A DNA stretch of 64,000 bases from Vreelandella lionensis (GTDB taxonomy: Bacteria > Pseudomonadota > Gammaproteobacteria > Pseudomonadales > Halomonadaceae), in assembly GCF_002087295.1 (NCBI RefSeq), contig NZ_MWVI01000065.1, positions 100,860 through 164,859 of the forward strand. Direction: 5' to 3'. Shown in pieces: positions 60,172-64,000 of the stretch (the stretch's first letter is position 1; each line of letters starts with the position of its first letter). The translations under genes were made by a program, and so were the position numbers. The notes below the pieces were generated by a model. It made no database searches. It worked only from the letters and a program-made list of their open reading frames with translations, and had not been told where the DNA came from.

Positions 60172-60642
60172 TCATCGCTTTTTACCTAGAAGATCTTTGA
60201 ATGGGTTGCCGGCTTCTTTCGCGCCCGGTATCGCAAGGCGGGCACGGCTGGAAGGGTCCAGGCCTAGGGCGCTGCCAAAGGTGACCATCTGCTTTAGGGA
60301 TTCATTCGCCACGGTGCAGGCGGGGTTCTTCACTTCAGAGTTCAGGCCCATCACCGTGATGCCGTTCTTGGCGATGTCTTGCTCCGCCTTTCGCCACCGC
60401 GCATAGGCAGCGCAGTAGGCTTCCAGGTTGGCGATGTCAGAGCCGGTCAGGATTTTGGAGTTAACCAGCCAGGGGCCGATCTTTTCCCACATCTGAATGG
60501 CAATGGGGTCTAGCCACTCAGGCGGCAGCGGCACTTCGGTGAGCTCTTCGCCCTGGGGTTCGTCGTGGTTCACCGCCCGCTTTCCAGCGTTGCCTTGCAC
60601 CGCTTTCAGGTGGCTGGGCTTCGGTTTGCGACCTCTTGTCAT
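60172..60642 (-). CDS. terS: P27-family phage terminase small subunit
   Basis: A 156-residue protein starting MTRGRKPKPSHLKAVQGNAGKR, the P27 TerS signature, with PEWLDPIAIQMWEKIGPWL and the C-terminal LGLDPSSRARLAI. It recognises phage DNA and recruits TerL, whose gene starts six bases after its stop. Intact. Confidence 0.93.
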   Translation of the reverse strand: MTRGRKPKPSHLKAVQGNAGKRAVNHDEPQGEELTEVPLPPEWLDPIAIQMWEKIGPWLVNSKILTGSDIANLEAYCAAYARWRKAEQDIAKNGITVMGLNSEVKNPACTVANESLKQMVTFGSALGLDPSSRARLAIPGAKEAGNPFKDLLGKKR

Positions 60643-60753
60643 TTGCTAGTTCCTCGCGCCGACCTGATTTTTCAATTTCGCGGGTATAAAAATTTGATGG
60701 AGGCTGCGGTGTCCGCTGGCGAAAGGGTGTAGGGATTTGATCCCCCCTCCCCC

Positions 60754-61119
60754 TCAGGCGTCCGCGCCACGCCCCCGGCGTGCTTCCTGCTGCGTCTTCA
60801 GCTTGTGGCACGGCCTGCATATCGCCTGCAGGTTGTCGTCGCTGTCCGTGCCGCCTGAGGCGATATTAACGATGTGATCAACCTCAACTGCAGGCGTAAA
60901 AAAGCCCCGCTTTAGGCAGGGCTGGCAGAGACCTTTATCACGCTGCAGGATCCGGGCACGTATGCGACGCCATGGTCTGCCACCGCGATCCTGCTTTGCG
61001 GTGGGTGACTTCTTCCAGCTAACAGCCAACTCAGTGTGCTTATCGCAGTAGCCGTGCTTATGGGTGGTTTTGCCAGCGCACATCGGAGCGCGGCATGGGC
61101 GTGGTGGTGAGGATGGCAT
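60754..61119 (-). CDS. Phage HNH endonuclease
   Basis: A 121-residue protein. Zinc-binding CxxC pairs (CQPCLKRG and CRPCHKLK) frame the catalytic VEVDHIVNIASGGTDSDDNLQAICRPCH. ATG 61119 is preferred to an in-frame TTG at 61140. HNH proteins beside P27 terminases are needed for cos cleavage in HK97-like phages. The 60643-60753 gap beyond it, pyrimidine-rich near 60745, is where a cos site would be expected. Confidence 0.9.
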   Translation of the reverse strand: MPSSPPRPCRAPMCAGKTTHKHGYCDKHTELAVSWKKSPTAKQDRGGRPWRRIRARILQRDKGLCQPCLKRGFFTPAVEVDHIVNIASGGTDSDDNLQAICRPCHKLKTQQEARRGRGADA

Positions 61120-61163
61120 TGCGCTAACCTGTCTAGGCAAAATTAATTCTTGAGGGGTTCTTT

Positions 61164-61628
61164 ATGTCTGACGTAGCGAATGCGCTGTTCCAGCAAATGC
61201 GATTAACCATCCTGCTGACTGCCAAAGATGGCGCAGAAGAAAGCCCGTTCCATCCTGCCTATCTATTGGCTTGGGATGATGGCGTTTACCCAATCCTTGA
61301 TGATGGAGCTGATTGGCACAAGCCACATGCTGGACAGTTCCGCGTAACCAAAGAGCAAGTAGATCGCATCTTCTCGATTTTGTGTGACCACTGGGACGAC
61401 AAAAAAGAGATCACTTTCTATGCGCTTGAAGACTTACTTGGGATCCATGGCTCTGCCTATTCAACCGGTGACTTCCAGAGACATGATGTAATTATTATTT
61501 GTCGCTATCTGTTCTTGCATGACCGTTTTGATAAAGAGTTTTGGTCCACTCTTTGCCGTAACGGGGAATGCCCCTCAGAGGCGCATGTCATCGCAAGTGA
61601 CCGAGAAGTGGACATCTACTTCAACTAA
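61164..61628 (+). CDS. Unknown prophage cargo gene (moron candidate)
   Basis: A 154-residue acidic protein, starting MSDVANALFQQMRL, with GAGGGG eight bases upstream. It is the only plus-strand gene between minus-strand HNH and Rz1, and its stop overlaps the Rz1 stop. It is rich in Asp, His and Trp (DWHKPHAGQF, DHWDDKKEI, RHDVIIICRYLFLHDRFDKEFW), with no membrane helix or signal peptide. I do not recognise the family. Its opposed orientation between lysis and packaging genes fits a moron. Confidence 0.6.
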   Translation: MSDVANALFQQMRLTILLTAKDGAEESPFHPAYLLAWDDGVYPILDDGADWHKPHAGQFRVTKEQVDRIFSILCDHWDDKKEITFYALEDLLGIHGSAYSTGDFQRHDVIIICRYLFLHDRFDKEFWSTLCRNGECPSEAHVIASDREVDIYFN

Positions 61629-61897
61629 TCCTCGCCAAGATCATTAACTAGTACCTCCACTACCGCCGCCCGGTCTGCATTAAACCGGCGGCGAAGCGCC
61701 TCATATTCAGCCAGCAAGAGCAACAGGCCTTTGTTGCCCGGCAGAATCAGCGGCGGCGCGGGTAGCTCACTGGTTAAGTGCTCAGGAACCACCGGGTGGT
61801 GACACTGCATCTCCATCGGCTGAACGTTGGAGTTCGCGCACCCAATCAGTGATAACGCTAGGCCTATCGCTATCCAGCCACTCACCCGCTTCAGCAT
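61625..61897 (-). CDS. Rz1: Rz1-like spanin lipoprotein
   Basis: A 90-residue lipoprotein with a signal sequence MLKRVSGWIAIGLALSLIGC; the lipobox cysteine is residue 20. It starts inside the Rz gene in another frame and extends beyond it, the hallmark nested Rz/Rz1 spanin arrangement. With Rz it joins the inner and outer membranes to complete lysis. Confidence 0.82.
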   Translation of the reverse strand: MLKRVSGWIAIGLALSLIGCANSNVQPMEMQCHHPVVPEHLTSELPAPPLILPGNKGLLLLLAEYEALRRRFNADRAAVVEVLVNDLGED

Positions 61898-62183
61898 TGG
61901 TTTCTCCCAGTCGTTCCAGCGCCACTGAGCTGGCGCGCATGTCGTCAGCAATAATGTTTAGCGTTCGGTCGCGCTCGGCCATGGCGGCGTTGAGCGTTTC
62001 GATCTGCAGGCGCTGCCACTGCTGGTGCTCCTGCAGGATCTCTGCCCGCGCTTGCTGGCGCTCGGCTTCAGCTTGGTAGGCGTCCCGCTGGCTAGTGACG
62101 TGCTGCCAATAGAGATAGGCGCTCACAAGCGCTAGGCCTCCCAGCGCCCAACCCATCGCCCTACTCTTAAGCGCGCCAATCAT
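61782..62183 (-). CDS. Rz: Rz-like inner-membrane spanin
   Basis: A 133-residue protein with an N-terminal membrane helix (AMGWALGGLALVSAYLYW) and a periplasmic coiled coil rich in Glu, Gln and Arg. Its start overlaps the holin stop (ATGA), and it embeds the Rz1 start, as expected for a two-component spanin. Confidence 0.8.
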   Translation of the reverse strand: MIGALKSRAMGWALGGLALVSAYLYWQHVTSQRDAYQAEAERQQARAEILQEHQQWQRLQIETLNAAMAERDRTLNIIADDMRASSVALERLGETNAEAGEWLDSDRPSVITDWVRELQRSADGDAVSPPGGS

Positions 62184-62512
62184 TTGAGCAGCTTCCGAAG
62201 AAAACCCAGAAAGACCTCATAGAGGCCGTCTGCTTTTTCACGCATCCAATCAGTACCCAGGAACGCCAGAAACACGCAGGGTGGGAACGCAATGATGGGT
62301 GGCCAGCCTTGCGATTCCGCGATCCACAGGAATACAGGGAACAGTGGCGTTGCTAAGAGCGTGCACATCACCGCCCCCAGTAGAGAACGCTTGAAGCTGC
62401 CGCCCTCATGCACACCACGCACAAACGCCATAGCAAACGTCACGATAGAGACCAGCGCGATCGGCATGTACTCAAGCAGCCACTGCCAGTTGTTGGGGTC
62501 GCGGTTTGGCAT
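62180..62512 (-). CDS. Lambda-type phage holin
   Basis: A 110-residue protein starting MPNRDPNNWQWLLEYM, with three hydrophobic segments, the pattern of the lambda S holin family. It forms the inner-membrane lesion that releases endolysin. ATG 62512 is chosen for the family N terminus. It lies between endolysin and spanin genes. Confidence 0.82.
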   Translation of the reverse strand: MPNRDPNNWQWLLEYMPIALVSIVTFAMAFVRGVHEGGSFKRSLLGAVMCTLLATPLFPVFLWIAESQGWPPIIAFPPCVFLAFLGTDWMREKADGLYEVFLGFLRKLLK

Positions 62513-62570
62513 GGTGCGTTTCTCTTTTCGTCTGGAATTCATGGCTCACCTCTCGGGCGGGCCTCGTCAG

Positions 62571-63101
62571 TTAGTCGATGGATACCCCGCCGCTGGCTTC
62601 ATACACCTGCAGCAGTTCATCAGTAGCTAGCTCACGCTGGCCGTAGCCAGCACCTGGCAGGCTCGCCCAAATCTTCCGACAAGCATGGATAGCCTCTCGA
62701 ATGCGGCCATCGTGAATGAGGGAAAGCGCCTTACATTGGCGAATGAGATGCACCGCGCCTAGATCTTGGTTGGCGGGTGTGAAGTCGGGCAGGTTAAAGC
62801 GCTTCGCCAGATCGTCCCAAGTGCGAGAGAGAAACTGGTAACGACCTGCCGCGCTGGAGTGGATTTCATAAGCAGGAAGCCAAATAAGCTGGCGTGGGTG
62901 ATCGTCGTAACTGTCGAACGTCTCGCCGCCAACTATCACATTGTAGCCATCCTCATAACCGTAACGCGGGGTGCCTTCGGCATAGGCCAGCATATCGAGG
63001 AAAGCGGCCACGTTGCCCGCTCGCGTGTCTTTGGGCGGTGCTGGCTCCACGCGCAGCAGTTCCGCCTCCTCAAGCCAATGAGTAGGAGAATGAGCAGACA
63101 T
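62571..63101 (-). CDS. Lambda R-type endolysin (lytic transglycosylase)
   Basis: A 176-residue protein closely resembling lambda R: FLDMLAYAEGT (catalytic Glu 42), YNVIVGGETFDSYDDHPR, SSAAGRYQFLSRTWDDLAKRF and IWASLPGAGYGQ. ATG 63101 has GAGGTC upstream. An N-terminal extension of about 30 residues precedes the R-like domain. It is the first gene of the lysis cassette. Confidence 0.93.
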   Translation of the reverse strand: MSAHSPTHWLEEAELLRVEPAPPKDTRAGNVAAFLDMLAYAEGTPRYGYEDGYNVIVGGETFDSYDDHPRQLIWLPAYEIHSSAAGRYQFLSRTWDDLAKRFNLPDFTPANQDLGAVHLIRQCKALSLIHDGRIREAIHACRKIWASLPGAGYGQRELATDELLQVYEASGGVSID

Positions 63102-63254
63102 GATGACCTCGGGAAGAAACTTACTGCAATAAGGGGTAAGTCGAAGCACAAGCAGCAATGCATGAAATGGTAGCAGTAGCGTTTATAGCTCCCTCTTATC
63201 CAGCTTTAGTAACTGAAGAAGCAATAACTTGACTCGAAGCTGCTACAAAAGCAA

Positions 63255-63281
63255 AAGCCCTGTATCAGTGATACAGGGCTT
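63255..63281 (-). terminator. Perfect 12-bp hairpin, minus-strand terminator
   Basis: AAGCCCTGTATC (63255-63266) pairs with GATACAGGGCTT (63270-63281) around AGT. On the minus strand the hairpin is followed by TTTTGCTTTT. It would stop minus-strand transcripts coming from beyond 63281, shielding the lysis cassette. Apart from it, 63102-63378 shows no gene. Confidence 0.65.
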
Positions 63282-63378
63282 GAAGAATGTAAAAACGCCT
63301 ATCATACGTCTAAGCTACATCATCTGTTCCCGAAGCGCAACACAGTAAAAAAACTAGCCTATCAAAGACTGACTCTAA

Positions 63379-63394
63379 TATAATGTACATTATA
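63379..63394. promoter_or_regulatory. Perfect 16-bp palindrome over a consensus -10 box
   Basis: TATAATGTACATTATA reads the same on both strands and contains a consensus TATAAT on each. It lies 29 bases before the ATG at 63423, which has AAAGGAG. A dimeric repressor bound here would block that promoter. Confidence 0.65.
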
Positions 63395-63422
63395 GTTAGA
63401 TCACTAGAAAGGAGTTTTAAGC

Positions 63423-63986
63423 ATGAGCGCTGAAAAAAATAATTTTCAATCGCATGAAGTACATGAGATCTTAAATAATTTAATAGATTATATGCATGAA
63501 AATTCAGACACCAGCAACAAAAAATCTTCTTCAAACCTAGCCAGATTAAACAAGATATTAATTAAAACCAGGATCGTCATTCGGTCTATCGACCCTGACT
63601 TCTACCCTGCTAACGAACTAGATAAAATACGTGACCTGATAATGAGTGAAAACATAATCACTCAGGTCACTGACGTAATAAGGAGAAATACAAGCTTTGA
63701 CTATCAGTTAGCCAATCCTGAGCTAGAAGAGCTAACCAGAAGCGTATATATACTCTCAGGAATGTCTGATAAAAATGAGGAAATGGATAAACTTAAAAAA
63801 CTAGAGACAAGCATTGCCCGTCGCCACCAAACGTATGAAAGCGAATTCATCAACCTCAAACTGGCATTAGAAAACGAACTCGAAGAAACAAGAGAAAAGA
63901 TAAACAGAATACGATCACTGGAAAAAGAATTACAGGATCGCTCTCTACAAGCAAAAGAAATACTAGAGAATAACCTGAATCCGTGA
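63423..63986 (+). CDS. AT-rich coiled-coil protein of unknown function (prophage cargo)
   Basis: A 187-residue protein starting MSAEKNNFQSHEVHEILNN, clearly AT-richer than its neighbours and rich in Lys, Asn and Ile, signs of transfer. The last 70 residues are heptad-like with many Glu and Leu (LENELEETREKINRIRSLEKEL). No signal peptide or membrane helix. I do not recognise it. Its final codons and stop (NLNP) fall inside the 28-bp direct repeat, so the C terminus may have been created by the event that made the repeat. Confidence 0.72.
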   Translation: MSAEKNNFQSHEVHEILNNLIDYMHENSDTSNKKSSSNLARLNKILIKTRIVIRSIDPDFYPANELDKIRDLIMSENIITQVTDVIRRNTSFDYQLANPELEELTRSVYILSGMSDKNEEMDKLKKLETSIARRHQTYESEFINLKLALENELEETREKINRIRSLEKELQDRSLQAKEILENNLNP

Positions 63987-64000
63987 GACCGGCCCCCGGA
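63973..64000 (+). repeat. 28-bp direct repeat, right copy (reaches window end)
   Basis: Identical to 55990-56017. It may be longer, since the window stops here. It includes the last four codons and the stop of the 63423 gene. Confidence 0.85.

Larger units (their letters stand above)
55990..64000. mobile_element. Lambdoid/HK97-type prophage segment (packaging and lysis genes)
   Basis: From right to left on the minus strand: endolysin, holin, Rz, Rz1, HNH, TerS, TerL, small membrane protein, portal and head protease. The canonical next genes (capsid, head-tail joining, tail) are absent; chromosomal sequence with trpA begins within 200 bp. No integrase, repressor or replication gene is in the window. 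The segment is bounded by a 28-bp direct repeat, the second copy of which reaches the window end, so the true right limit is unknown. Two plus-strand genes are probable cargo. Confidence 0.75.

Noticed and set aside
63310..63534. 74-residue minus-strand frame MKKIFCCWCLNF
   Set aside because: It overlaps the well-supported plus-strand gene start and its promoter, has no ribosome site and odd Cys/Leu composition.
1..64000. CRISPR array, rRNA or tRNA genes
   Set aside because: No regularly spaced repeats of CRISPR type and no recognisable rRNA or tRNA sequence was found when reading both strands.

Overview
The window looks like chromosome from a moderately halophilic gammaproteobacterium of the Halomonas type. 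That assignment is an inference from acidic, GC-rich housekeeping proteins, a TrpI-trpBA locus, a TRAP transporter and the general family mix; no rRNA or tRNA gene was seen. About 25 genes read cleanly only if one or more single-base indels are allowed, mostly in short G, C or T runs, and two more carry an in-frame stop. This density points to sequencing or assembly error more than to mass gene decay, so coordinates below span the whole reconstructed gene and the break is stated.

Region by region. 78-6446: NfeD/SPFH membrane pair, DUF305 remnant, TRIC-like channel, a large YdbH/AsmA-like envelope protein and an unknown gene. 6583-9410: TRAP transporter (binding protein, small and large membrane subunits). 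9435-20141: the most interesting chromosomal block, a predicted ATP-grasp/amidoligase peptide-modification system in two divergent arms. The minus arm holds a transglutaminase-DUF2126 fusion, a circularly permuted ATP-grasp, an alpha-E protein and a second transglutaminase. The plus arm holds a second ATP-grasp and alpha-E pair, and a zinc-ribbon metallopeptidase lies convergent to it. The 434-bp divergent region carries a close match to an NtrC site and a well spaced sigma-54 promoter reading into the plus arm, suggesting control by nitrogen supply.

20333-33457: mmsA (valine/propionate catabolism), an AhpD-like protein, a TPP riboswitch whose 3' end carries the Shine-Dalgarno of a sodium/solute symporter (probable thiamine-related uptake), a GAF-PAS-GGDEF protein, CorA, MFS, NnrU, an MDR oxidoreductase, a proline-racemase-family enzyme with an in-frame TAG, DUF1289, ArfB and a D-2-hydroxyacid dehydrogenase. 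33561-52685: mixed metabolic, chemotaxis and transport genes, including a branched-chain-type binding protein beside a chemoreceptor, and a small acidic gene with what may be a leaderless promoter. 52682-55792: trpI divergent from trpBA, with a duplicated Shine-Dalgarno block in front of trpA.

55990-64000: a lambdoid/HK97-type prophage segment on the minus strand (endolysin, holin, nested Rz/Rz1, HNH, TerS, TerL, portal, S49 protease). It stops just after the protease, with no capsid, tail or integrase gene in the window. A 28-bp sequence at that edge recurs in direct orientation in the last 28 bases of the window, and three 13-bp repeats abut the left copy. Two plus-strand cargo genes of unknown function (61164-61628 and the AT-rich 63423-63986) lie inside this segment and are candidate morons or defence genes.
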